In this document: positions 18,459 to 26,456 of the stretch, one piece after another
Layout of the letters: each line of letters begins with the position of its first letter
Position numbering within the stretch: position 1 is the first letter of the stretch
Assembly (NCBI RefSeq): GCF_020510665.1
Contig: NZ_CP075187.1
Location: 1,818,501-1,882,500 of the forward strand
Reading direction: 5' to 3'
Length of the DNA stretch: 64,000 bases
DNA from: Dechloromonas denitrificans
GTDB lineage: Bacteria; Pseudomonadota; Gammaproteobacteria; Burkholderiales; Rhodocyclaceae
The notes under the pieces: model-generated
What the model was told of the DNA's origin: nothing
Database searches by the model: none
What the model saw: only the letters and a program-made list of their open reading frames with translations
Translations under genes and position numbers: made by a program

Positions 18459-19435
18459 GCCATTTTCCCTCCGGCATTGACTGCCATGGATTTTTTAATA
18501 TCTCTCACCGCTTCCCCAAACCCTCTTAACCACCACTCCAGCATCGCCGAATCCACGACCGTGGCTGAAATTTCGTAGTCATCCTCGAGCTCCACAACTT
18601 CCTGTTCAGCAGATAGTGGCGATTCGAGCAAATGCAGCCCAGCTTCCTTCTCAATACGGAAGCTCAGTCGAACAAGTTCCCCATCTCCATAGGCAAATCG
18701 CCCATCGTTGTCGTATTGCCCAAGATCAAAATCCTTGGGGCGCACAAAAGTGAAGGTTGAGGTTCGGGCGGAAACAATGCGATGCAGTGCAAGGCTCCGC
18801 TCATTGTCATAGCCGTCAAACCGGCACACAAGATACATGCGCGGCCCTTGCTGTGCCAAGCCTAATGGCATGACCCGGCTTTCGGTCTGCTTACCCGCAG
18901 CGTTCTTGTATTCAACGGTCAGCCACTGATTGGCGAAGAGCGCATTGCTGACCTGTTCAAAAACATCGGGATCGACCTTCGGCGGCAATAGGGGCTGACC
19001 GGTGCTCACAACGCGCACCTTTTCCAGCCATTCTCGCTCGTGCTTTGTGCTGTCCTGGGCACCAAGCTGCTGGCGTGCCTGGACAAAGAAACCTTCCATT
19101 GATTTCATCAACCGGGCGGGAAGAAGATTTTGTAGTTGTTGCTCTGCCAGGGTAAGCAACAATGATTCCTGGACACTCAGGCTGGGTATGGAGAAGCCTT
19201 TTGCCCGCTCTTTCCATGAGTAGCGGTAAGGCTTTGTGCTGTCGTCCCGATCAAGGTCAAGATACTCCGACAGCGTTTCCAGTTGTCGCTGGATGGTCCG
19301 CATATCGCGCTCGAATCCGGCATCGGAAAGCTGTTGCCGGAGTTCTGCTGCAGTGACGGTACGACCCTTTGGAATGCGTTGTATCAATTCCAATGCAATC
19401 TGAAGCGTTTCGAGAGAGTCAGGGCGTTTGGGCAT
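18455..19435 (-). CDS. WYL domain transcriptional regulator
   Basis: 326 aa. An N-terminal helix-turn-helix (about residues 5-60, with TVTAAELRQQLSDAGFERDMRTIQRQLETL) is followed by the WYL ligand-sensing domain, seen in QWLTVEYKNAAG and MPLGLAQQGPRMYLVCRFDGY, and a C-terminal WCX-like part. WYL proteins repress or activate defence operons in response to nucleic-acid ligands. It is sandwiched between the nuclease gene (3-bp gap upstream) and the DUF262 gene (4-bp overlap downstream), so it most likely regulates its own operon. Confidence 0.9.
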   Translation of the reverse strand: MPKRPDSLETLQIALELIQRIPKGRTVTAAELRQQLSDAGFERDMRTIQRQLETLSEYLDLDRDDSTKPYRYSWKERAKGFSIPSLSVQESLLLTLAEQQLQNLLPARLMKSMEGFFVQARQQLGAQDSTKHEREWLEKVRVVSTGQPLLPPKVDPDVFEQVSNALFANQWLTVEYKNAAGKQTESRVMPLGLAQQGPRMYLVCRFDGYDNERSLALHRIVSARTSTFTFVRPKDFDLGQYDNDGRFAYGDGELVRLSFRIEKEAGLHLLESPLSAEQEVVELEDDYEISATVVDSAMLEWWLRGFGEAVRDIKKSMAVNAGGKMA

Positions 19436-19438
19436 GGT

Positions 19439-20938
19439 TCAGAGCCTCAGGTCGTTCCGGCCGGCAAAGACCTGCCACAGGCGAACCATGGCGTAGGTAT
19501 CGAGTTGGCAATAGGCCAGGAGTTGTTGTTGGATTTCGGATTTGCGTTCAACTGTCGTGTCCGGGTGAATGCCCTCCAGGAAAGCTTCCATGGCCATTCC
19601 GCCATCCTGAACACCGTCAAGAGCGTCGTAACGAAGTTCGGGAACGACCGCCGGCAACACCTTCTTGATGCTCCAGCTTCCTTGTTGGCTGGGGTGGTAG
19701 TAGCGTTCCCTTGCGACCGGGAGAAGATCAACGACGCGTTCGTTGATAGCAAGCAGCGATTCGCTCAATTCTGGGTAACGTTCGGCGAGTTCCCGAATGC
19801 GGGCCTTCTCAAATCCTGCGTTGTAGACGAACACCGGTCCATGCTGGCCGCAGACATTAACCAAGGCTAGCGCGAAAGCTTCGGAAGGGTCGTTGCCCGA
19901 GAGGTCAAGAAAATCTGAGTGTTCAAGCTCGCCCTCGGCTGACAAAACATGCAGGCTGAACTGGAACGTGATCTGTTGGTACGGACGGGTGCCTTTCCAG
20001 ATCGGGACGGGAAACTGAATGGTTTCGAAATCCAGGAAATAGGCGGGAAGTTGATACGGCGAGAGGTCGGCGGAAGCGCCTTCCGCATCAAAATACACGG
20101 TGCCGGCCAGGGAGTGTTCCTTGACCCGTTGTTGCTTACTGTTAAGCAGGTCGTCGGGCACGTGTCTGAGATCATCCACACCTTCAGCAGCCAGTTCCCG
20201 AACCTTGGCAGAGGCGAATCGCGGGAGCCAATATACCGGGAACTCCGGCTTCGGCTCATCACGGCTGCAATAGCCGAAAAATCCGCATTCGAATGGTGAG
20301 TCGCAGTGCGCTCCAATAGCGATTGCCGGCTCGGTAGATTCAGCAACGATGTTTTGCGCTTGAGCGATCCAGCTTTCAACTTCCTCGCGCCGGGCGAAGG
20401 CCTCTGTAGTGAGATCGTTCTCTTTTAACAAGCCTTGATAATCACTGTTTCCGGGGTAAACCCATGAGCTGTCGATGTGGGCCAGTGAAATGGCTTGAAG
20501 AGGCACGCCGGCAGACTTGGCAACATAGGCTTGAACGGCTACATCATCGCGGTGGTAATCCTTGACGCTGGTCGAGGATTTGACCTCGACCATTCGCCAG
20601 GCCAATTGCCCATTTCTTTTTTCTGGCAGCATGACATCCGCGAAAGCCAGTGCGCCACCGGCTGAAAAACCGGCTTCAAAAATGGGCTGAGCGGTTTCAA
20701 GCAGTTCTGCGCTGCGACTGAATGCTCGCTCAAAGCCTTCGCTTCCGACGTCAATTAACGCCCCATCTCCTCTGGCGTCATAGATCTGGCGGGCAATATC
20801 GCCGACTTGAAAACCAACCTGGAAACGTGCCTCCGTTCCAGCGGAGTCTTCTCGCAAGTCCGGGCGATGAACTTCCAGCCAGAGGCGCTTTGGGCATTGT
20901 CGCAGGGCAAGGAGTTTGGATTTTGAAAATGGGCGCAT
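19439..20938 (-). CDS. DUF2779 protein: Cas4-like nuclease fused to a DEDD-type exonuclease-like domain
   Basis: 499 aa from ATG 20938, which has GGA eight bases upstream; ATG 20950 would add four residues. The N-terminal half is PD-(D/E)XK/Cas4-like: SKLLALRQCPKRLWLEV, then D101 and the E118-V-K120 pair. A cysteine at 15 plus C211-x6-C218-x5-C224 could hold an iron-sulfur cluster as in Cas4 and AddB. The C-terminal half resembles an RNase H-fold 3'-5' exonuclease with AYFLDFETI (D303, E305), FVYNAGFEK and AYCQLDTYAM (D480). It is the first gene of the operon with WYL and DUF262. A DNA-processing role in defence is inferred. Confidence 0.85.
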   Translation of the reverse strand: MRPFSKSKLLALRQCPKRLWLEVHRPDLREDSAGTEARFQVGFQVGDIARQIYDARGDGALIDVGSEGFERAFSRSAELLETAQPIFEAGFSAGGALAFADVMLPEKRNGQLAWRMVEVKSSTSVKDYHRDDVAVQAYVAKSAGVPLQAISLAHIDSSWVYPGNSDYQGLLKENDLTTEAFARREEVESWIAQAQNIVAESTEPAIAIGAHCDSPFECGFFGYCSRDEPKPEFPVYWLPRFASAKVRELAAEGVDDLRHVPDDLLNSKQQRVKEHSLAGTVYFDAEGASADLSPYQLPAYFLDFETIQFPVPIWKGTRPYQQITFQFSLHVLSAEGELEHSDFLDLSGNDPSEAFALALVNVCGQHGPVFVYNAGFEKARIRELAERYPELSESLLAINERVVDLLPVARERYYHPSQQGSWSIKKVLPAVVPELRYDALDGVQDGGMAMEAFLEGIHPDTTVERKSEIQQQLLAYCQLDTYAMVRLWQVFAGRNDLRL

Positions 20939-21215
20939 GAGCGATTCCATGAGTTGAGATTGATGGCAGATGACTAATCCATCCTGGATGTCATTATTAG
21001 CCGACTAGCGTCATTTTGTGTCGTATGTATGCAGTCAGGCCGAAATTAAATCGATCCGTCACATCCTGTCGGATGCCTATGGAAACTGCAGCTCAGTAAG
21101 AGGCTACCGGCATTAAAATGCAAAACGAGTTGAGTTGATAATTCCGTACAACACTCTCTTGGCCGACTGATGCAGATAAACAAACAACAACCGCTCAACT
21201 ATTAGGAGTTCAAGA

Positions 21216-21485
21216 ATGGCAACGAAATGCAAGTACTGCGGCTCTTCAAATTTCGGAACAACGAACAGTTCAGGCCACCCCCATGGGTGCCATGAGCATA
21301 CCGGCGTGGATTCAAAACATTGCGTGTTCTGTAACTCAACAAACTACGGCACCACAAGTACCTCTGGTCATCCAGACCGATGTCACAAACATGGTAGCGA
21401 CGGGGGGCACTGTATTTATTGCGGATCGACAAACACGGGCACCACGAGCACTTCGGGCCATCCCAACAAGTGTCACGAACGATAA
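21216..21485 (+). CDS. Small triple-repeat CxxC/HPxxCH zinc-binding-like protein
   Basis: 89 aa. Three tandem units of about 30 residues follow the consensus C-x2-C-[GN]-S-x-N-x-G-T-T-x-x-S-G-H-P-x2-C-H. The CxxC pairs are at 5/8, 36/39 and 66/69, and the HPxxCH groups at 21-26, 52-57 and 82-87. Each unit offers two Cys, a His and a Cys-His, enough for one zinc. A strong AGGAG ribosome site lies at 21203-21207. Similar short repeat proteins occur in mobile regions, but I know no function. It is encoded opposite the defence-like operon, and the 278-bp gap between them could hold both promoters. Confidence 0.72.
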   Translation: MATKCKYCGSSNFGTTNSSGHPHGCHEHTGVDSKHCVFCNSTNYGTTSTSGHPDRCHKHGSDGGHCIYCGSTNTGTTSTSGHPNKCHER

Positions 21486-21539
21486 ATCCAGAAACAGCCG
21501 GGGCTTTCAAGACACACATGGGCGTTGGCCCTGGCCAAT

Positions 21540-21899
21540 TTATCGAACGGTAATCATCTTCAGTTGTAGCTCAGTAACGATGTCGATGCGTACTTCTCCG
21601 ACTCGCAGGCAGTCATGCTGCGAGAGGGCTGGCGCAGCATAGCCATAACTGTGGTCGTAGAGGTCATGGAAAAGCCAACAATGCGGTTCCGCCCCCAAAC
21701 CGTCTAAAGGGAATCTGTCGTTCCAGTCTTCGTCGTCATCCAGTATTTCTGTACGGGCTGATAGCGATTCATTGGAGGCAAGAGGTAGTTCGCGATTAGC
21801 CAGTGGGCTAGCATCACCTGTCTGTACCGCTGGGTCGTCTCTGTGAGGTGCATAGGCAATACATGCTTCAATATCGAACTCAGCCGCAAAATTTCCTAG
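21540..21899 (-). pseudogene. 5'-truncated hypothetical gene fragment
   Basis: A minus-strand frame of 120 codons runs from just after a TAG (21900-21902) to TAA (21540-21542) with no plausible start near its beginning. It reads as protein: PLANRELPLASNES, CWLFHDLYDHSYGYAAP, LRVGEVRIDIV and LKMITVR. The WLFHDLYDHxYG motif looks like that of a small family of hypothetical proteins in betaproteobacteria. I read it as the 3' part of a gene cut at its 5' end and joined to a histone-deacetylase-like fragment. Confidence 0.5.
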
Positions 21900-21930
21900 C
21901 TAGGGTAGCTTTGTCGCCATGTGCTGCTGA

Positions 21931-22332
21931 ATCTCGGTTGCGGATACCTCAGAATCTCCCAGCCCTAAAAAACCCGCATGGGTCGTTACTGATTGGCAGG
22001 CACAGGGATTGCCGATTCGGCTCTGCGAGCCGCTGCCCTTGAGTCGCAAGGACATCGCGATTGCCCATGACCGAGCCTATGTTAATGGGGTGTTGGATTG
22101 TCGTTTGCCCAATGGGTTTCGGGGTCGCCAGCCTGATGTCGCAGAATCGCCGCTATGGACAACCGGATCATTCCTGTCTGCCGCCCGTGCCGCCCTGAAC
22201 AACGGCAAGGTTGTCTGCTCACCTACGTCCGGCTTTCATCATGCCGGGTATGCCCCGTCGGGAAAAATGCCTATTGTCGATGTGATCCAGATTCGCAAAT
22301 CTGCTGCTGTGTCTCACCTTGAAGAGTTGTAA
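21931..22332 (+). pseudogene. Fragment of a histone-deacetylase-superfamily (acetylpolyamine amidohydrolase-like) gene
   Basis: From codon 21931 the frame reads segments of the HDAC fold in order: SPKKPAWVVTDWQ, LSRKDIAIAHDRAYVNGVLDC, NGFRGRQPDVAES, TTGSFLSAARAALNNG, and the catalytic histidine pair in SGFHHAGY. After that the sequence leaves the family and ends 20 codons later. The N-terminus is also missing (TGA at 21928). Full members are over 300 aa and remove acetyl groups from polyamines or lysines. This is about a third of one, so non-functional. Confidence 0.6.
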
Positions 22333-22689
22333 TTCTGCGTAAGTGGTAAGTGCCCCGTAGCTGCCAACTTGGCAACATTGCCCCGATAACCGTTGGCCGA
22401 GATTGAGGCCTCACTCATGGGGTTGGGGTGGCTGCAATGGAATCAGAAAGCCGTCAGAGTGCTTGCAATTGTCATCGGGCGGCAATGGGCACGGAAGCGA
22501 CCGTCGCCTTCTTGGGCTGATCACCGTAAAGCGGTCACTGACATTCCACTTCCCGAAAGCAGCCATTCCCCACTGGCAGTAGCATGCCCAAAGGTGACGG
22601 TCATCTTCTCATGTGTCAAACGGCCGGTATATGGGTGGAGCAGTGGCACAGTGTTGCCTGTCGCGGACAGTACAGGTCAGCCAGAGCGG
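22333..22689. other. Non-coding stretch with degenerate GC-rich words
   Basis: No convincing gene, RNA or repeat array is visible on either strand. The segment 22505-22620 contains AAAGCGGTCACTGACATTCC and GAAAGCAGCCATTCCCCACTGG, similar in style to words near 11,750 and 54,450. A regulator gene of the ArsR type, common next to the downstream pair, is not present here. Confidence 0.4.
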
Positions 22690-22926
22690 TTAACCCGCCT
22701 TCAGCCACGAGGTAATCTCCTCTTTGCTCGGCATGCGACCCGCGACCTTGACGTCTTCGTTGATCACCAGTGCCGGCGTGGCCAAGATGGGATAAGCCAT
22801 GATCCTATTGATATCGGTCACGTGATCGAACGTGGCTTCGACACCGATAGCATCAGCGGCTTCTTTGGTTAGTTGTTCGAGTCGCTTGCATTTGGCACAA
22901 CCACTGCCAAGAATTTTGATGTCCAT
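22690..22926 (-). CDS. Thioredoxin-like small redox-active disulfide protein
   Basis: 78 aa. It begins MDIKILGSGCAKCKRL, with the redox pair Cys-Ala-Lys-Cys at residues 10-13, and has the cis-proline region TPALVINEDVKVAG and a final amphipathic helix EEITSWLKAG. This matches the 'redox-active disulfide protein 2' family of single thioredoxin-fold modules. GGAGCT stands just before the ATG. It is 41 bp downstream of the permease gene on the same strand; such pairs are common in arsenic or metal-stress operons. Confidence 0.88.
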   Translation of the reverse strand: MDIKILGSGCAKCKRLEQLTKEAADAIGVEATFDHVTDINRIMAYPILATPALVINEDVKVAGRMPSKEEITSWLKAG

Positions 22927-22967
22927 GGGGAGCTCCTGCGAGTGAATGAGCGGCTTGGAGTGACACC

Positions 22968-24410
22968 CTACAGGGCGTGTGCGGCATGTTGCCGCTTATC
23001 CATATAATGCAAGGCACCGAACAAGACCGCGATGAACGCCACGAATCCGAGGGCGACGGTGCTGATCGATGTCCCATCCGTCCATGCACCATAGGTCAAA
23101 CCGGCCAGGGTAGAAAAGACGGCAACCAAGCCGACGTAGGTCCAAGCCTTGAGCTTGCCGATGATTGCCGACGTAATAAGGATGCTTTGCAAGGAAAGTT
23201 CCGGATCGGCCATCAAATAAGCGATCAGTGGGCCGGGGTGCATGCCCAGCGAGAGAAACATCTTGGCGATAGGTACTTCAACGAGCGTCGGGAAATACAT
23301 GAAAACACCAAACATAACGCCCACCATATTAGCCAAAACCGAGTTGCTGCCCGCAATCGCCTGCACCCATTCGGGGTGAATGAACATTCGAATCACACCG
23401 ACCACAAATACCCCCACGATCAACAGCGGGAAAATCATCTTCACAAAACGCCAGGTTTCCCACAGCCATTGCTGAATATCCCATGCTTCAAAGCGACGAC
23501 TCAGTGACCACAAGCTGATGAGCATCGCCGCTACGACAAGGGTGCGGCCCGACAGGGTGACCACGAGGCCGGTATCGTTGGTCACAATGCCCAGCGCCGC
23601 GAATATTAGTGTGGCGGCAATCAAACCAAGTGATGCGAAGGTCAGACGAGTGAAGCCGTCATCGACCTTGCCCAGACCACGCCAAGCGGCAAGGGCAATC
23701 AGTCCGAGCATGCCGATGAGAATGACGCCCTGCACGCTCAGGCCTTCGTCGCCTTTGATCAGATCGATAGGGAGCAGCGCATTGAGCGAGTTTTGAATCG
23801 CTACCGCGGTCGCCCAGGGCAGTTCAACGCTCAGTAACGGTGTGGTCAGGAAATCCAGCTTGAGCGTACCGCCTAGCAGCAACACAATCAGCGCACCGAG
23901 AAAGATTAGTGTATGGCGGGATAGCCCCTCACCGCCCTCAAAGGCGGCGGTATTGTCCAGACGCACAGTATCGCTGCGATGAAAAATCAAGGCCATGATC
24001 ATCCCGATGCCGATACCGAATACCAGCGATAGCACGAGTCGGGCAATGGCAAAGTCAGCACCGAGCGCAACCCCGGTGTAAGACAGGGCGAGTATGTTGG
24101 CCGCTGGTGCAAAAAACATGAAAGTAATGGCTGGGCCTAGCCCCGCGCCTTTGCTGTAAATTCCAGCGAAGAGCGGCTGTACCGTGCATGAGCACACAGC
24201 GAGCAAACTACCCGCACCCGCAGCGGCCGGATACGCCACCCACTTGGGCGCGGCGGGCCCGAGAAAACGCACGATCGATTGCTGGGGCACCAGCGCCGAA
24301 AGGGCGCCCGCAATGAAAAATGCCGGCACCAAACAGAGCAGTACATGGGCCGCCAGATACGAGGCAAGGCTGGCAATACCGCTTTGTAGAGCCGCGAGCA
24401 CGATATCCAT
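22968..24410 (-). CDS. Permease of the DUF318/ArsP-like family
   Basis: 480 aa, about ten to twelve hydrophobic segments in two repeated halves. The first half carries VCSCTVQPLFAGIYSKGAGLGPA and FFAPAANILALSYTG; the second carries the matching YFPTLVEVPIAKMFLSLGMHPGPLIAYLMADPE. The CSC motif in the first half is the mark of the ArsP/DUF318 permeases, some of which export trivalent organoarsenicals. The substrate here is inferred only. It forms a pair with the thioredoxin-like protein; no regulator gene is adjacent. Confidence 0.85.
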   Translation of the reverse strand: MDIVLAALQSGIASLASYLAAHVLLCLVPAFFIAGALSALVPQQSIVRFLGPAAPKWVAYPAAAGAGSLLAVCSCTVQPLFAGIYSKGAGLGPAITFMFFAPAANILALSYTGVALGADFAIARLVLSLVFGIGIGMIMALIFHRSDTVRLDNTAAFEGGEGLSRHTLIFLGALIVLLLGGTLKLDFLTTPLLSVELPWATAVAIQNSLNALLPIDLIKGDEGLSVQGVILIGMLGLIALAAWRGLGKVDDGFTRLTFASLGLIAATLIFAALGIVTNDTGLVVTLSGRTLVVAAMLISLWSLSRRFEAWDIQQWLWETWRFVKMIFPLLIVGVFVVGVIRMFIHPEWVQAIAGSNSVLANMVGVMFGVFMYFPTLVEVPIAKMFLSLGMHPGPLIAYLMADPELSLQSILITSAIIGKLKAWTYVGLVAVFSTLAGLTYGAWTDGTSISTVALGFVAFIAVLFGALHYMDKRQHAAHAL

Positions 24411-24714
24411 GGTTATCTTTCAGTTATTTGGCTTGAGCTCGCGCTCTATTTTTGTCCAGCGCCAGCATCCGGCACTATGACAGTTGAACAAAAGAATTGA
24501 CTGTGCGGTAGCGCACTGTGGATGCAACGATTTGGAGCAGGAGTCTGGCCGCTCCCGGCTGAATCGAGCCAGATCACTGATCAATCGGGTGATACCTGAT
24601 AGAAACTCACATAAATATCTCCAGCCTGCTCGACTTCAAGTTCGACAATCCCGCCCCAACAGCCTCTCCCCGGAAGATAATGACGGCCGCGCTTTTACTA
24701 TTGAATCATATCGA
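24411..24714. other. Intergenic stretch at the right edge of the accessory island
   Basis: About 300 bp between the divergently transcribed permease and RNA methyltransferase genes. It should contain both promoters. An in-frame extension of the methyltransferase to 24484 exists but encodes no family-like sequence. I see no tRNA or att-like direct repeat here. Confidence 0.4.
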
Positions 24715-25203
24715 ATGAAGACCACCCTCACCCGCAACCAGGCCGTCAAGGATTACACCGGCTATGCCTGTCTTGGTTTATACAACCCGAAAGGCCCGGA
24801 AAACGTCGGGGCGATCATGCGGGCGGCGGGGTGTTACGGCGTGAATTCGGTGTTTTACACCGGCAAACGTTATGAGCGGGCGGCGGAGTTTCGGACCGAT
24901 ACCAAGCAGGTTCATCTGCAATTACCGCTGATCGGCGTTGATGATTTGCAGCAGGTGATTCCCTTTGGCTGTACGCCGGTGGCGATCGAGATTCACCCCG
25001 AGGCCAAACCGCTGACTGAATACCGCCATCCGGAACGGGCTTTTTATATTTTCGGGCCGGAAGACGGCAGCCTGAAGAAGAGCGTCACCGACTGGTGCCA
25101 GGACATCGTCTATATCCCGACGCACGGTTGCATGAACCTCGCTGCGACGGTCAATGTCGTGCTCTATGACCGGATGCTCAAGGCGATCCGCAGCAACGAT
25201 TAA
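24715..25203 (+). CDS. SpoU/TrmH family RNA methyltransferase
   Basis: 162 aa. It has the SPOUT knot motifs in order: LYNPKGPENVGAIMRAAGCYG (motif 1), IFGPEDGSL (motif 2) and PTHGCMNLAATVNVVLYD (motif 3). Together these bind SAM in the deep trefoil knot. It likely 2'-O-methylates a tRNA or rRNA ribose; the exact target cannot be read. There is no extra N-terminal RNA-binding domain. The ATG at 24715 is chosen because upstream in-frame codons have no family character. It is followed by sbcD after 32 bp. Confidence 0.9.
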   Translation: MKTTLTRNQAVKDYTGYACLGLYNPKGPENVGAIMRAAGCYGVNSVFYTGKRYERAAEFRTDTKQVHLQLPLIGVDDLQQVIPFGCTPVAIEIHPEAKPLTEYRHPERAFYIFGPEDGSLKKSVTDWCQDIVYIPTHGCMNLAATVNVVLYDRMLKAIRSND

Positions 25204-25235
25204 AATCCCCCCTCTTCCGGCTTCTACTTTCCGAC

Positions 25236-26456
25236 ATGCGCATTCTCCACACCTCCGACTGGCACCTCGGCCAGCACTTCATGGGCAAGAGCCGGCAGGC
25301 CGAGCATCAGGCGCTGATCGACTGGCTGCTGATCGAGGTTGAGAAACAGGCAATCGATGCCATCCTGATTGCTGGCGACATTTTCGATACCGGCACGCCG
25401 CCGAGCTATGCCCGCGAGCTGTACAGCCAGTTGGTTGTCCGGCTGCATGCGGCTGGCGTACCGCTGGTGTTGCTCGGCGGCAACCATGATTCGGCAGCGA
25501 CACTGGGCGAAAGCAGCGCCCTGCTCGACCGGCTTGGCGCAAGCGTGATCCCGACGATCAGCGACGACCCGGCCGAACAGGTTTTGCTGCTGAACCAGCG
25601 CAACGGCGAGCCGGGCTGCCTGCTCTGCGCGATTCCCTTCATTCGCCCGCGCGACCTGCTGAAAAGCCAGGCCGGGCAAAGCGCCGAGGAAAAGCAGTTG
25701 TCGCTGCAACAGGCCATCCAGCAGCACTATGCTGCGGTCTACACGGCTACGCAGGCAAAAATGGACGCGCTGGCGATCCGCTTGCCGATCATGGCCAGCG
25801 GCCATCTGACGACAGTCGGTGCCAGCGCCAGCGAATCGGTCCGCGAAATCTACGTCGGCGCGCTCGAAGCCTTCCCGACCAGTGCCTTTCCGCCGGTCGA
25901 CTACATTGCCCTCGGCCACATTCACCGAGCGCAGAAAGTCGGCGGACTGGAACATATCCGCTACAGCGGCTCGCCCATTCCGCTCAGTTTCGACGAGGCC
26001 AAACAGCAAAAGGAAATGCTGCTCGTCGAGCTCGATGCCAACGGTCTGCAATCGGTCAGCGCCCTGCCCGTACCGCGCTTTCAGGGGTTGGTTGCGATCA
26101 GCGGCAGCCTCGCCTCGCTGTCCGGCCCGATTGGCGCGGCAGCGGCTGAAGGCACGCGTGAACGCCCGACCTGGCTGGAAGTGACCGTTGCCGAAGACGA
26201 TTACCTGGCCGACCTGCCGGCGCGCATCGAAGCGCTGACTGAAGGCTGGCCGGTCGAAGTGCTGCGCATCCGCCGCCAGCGCGGCAACGCCACCGCAAGA
26301 CTGGTGGCCGCGGCAAGCGAAAGGCTGGACGAACTCAGCCCGAACGATGTGTTTGCCCGACGTCTGGCCCAGGAAGAACTTAGCGACGAAATGCAGCAAT
26401 CGCTCAACGAGCGTTACCGCAGCGTGGTCGCAGCCCTGCAGGAGCCGGACCTATGA
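25236..26456 (+). CDS. sbcD: Exonuclease subunit SbcD (Mre11-type)
   Basis: 406 aa. The calcineurin-like phosphoesterase motifs are complete: HTSDWHLGQ (D and H ligands), [22 protein letters not shown] and ALGHIHRAQ. These hold the two manganese ions of the Mre11 nuclease. With SbcC it forms the complex that cleaves hairpins and protein-blocked DNA ends. Length is normal. Its last codons overlap the sbcC start by four bases, so the pair is translationally coupled. Confidence 0.96.
   Translation: MRILHTSDWHLGQHFMGKSRQAEHQALIDWLLIEVEKQAIDAILIAGDIFDTGTPPSYARELYSQLVVRLHAAGVPLVLLGGNHDSAATLGESSALLDRLGASVIPTISDDPAEQVLLLNQRNGEPGCLLCAIPFIRPRDLLKSQAGQSAEEKQLSLQQAIQQHYAAVYTATQAKMDALAIRLPIMASGHLTTVGASASESVREIYVGALEAFPTSAFPPVDYIALGHIHRAQKVGGLEHIRYSGSPIPLSFDEAKQQKEMLLVELDANGLQSVSALPVPRFQGLVAISGSLASLSGPIGAAAAEGTRERPTWLEVTVAEDDYLADLPARIEALTEGWPVEVLRIRRQRGNATARLVAAASERLDELSPNDVFARRLAQEELSDEMQQSLNERYRSVVAALQEPDL

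Noticed and set aside
22393..22872. 159-codon plus-strand frame
   Set aside because: Overlaps the convincing thioredoxin-like gene on the other strand and has no protein-like features in its own part.
24411..24714. tRNA or attachment site expected at the island's right edge
   Set aside because: No cloverleaf or direct repeat matching the left edge could be seen, so the mode of island integration is unknown.
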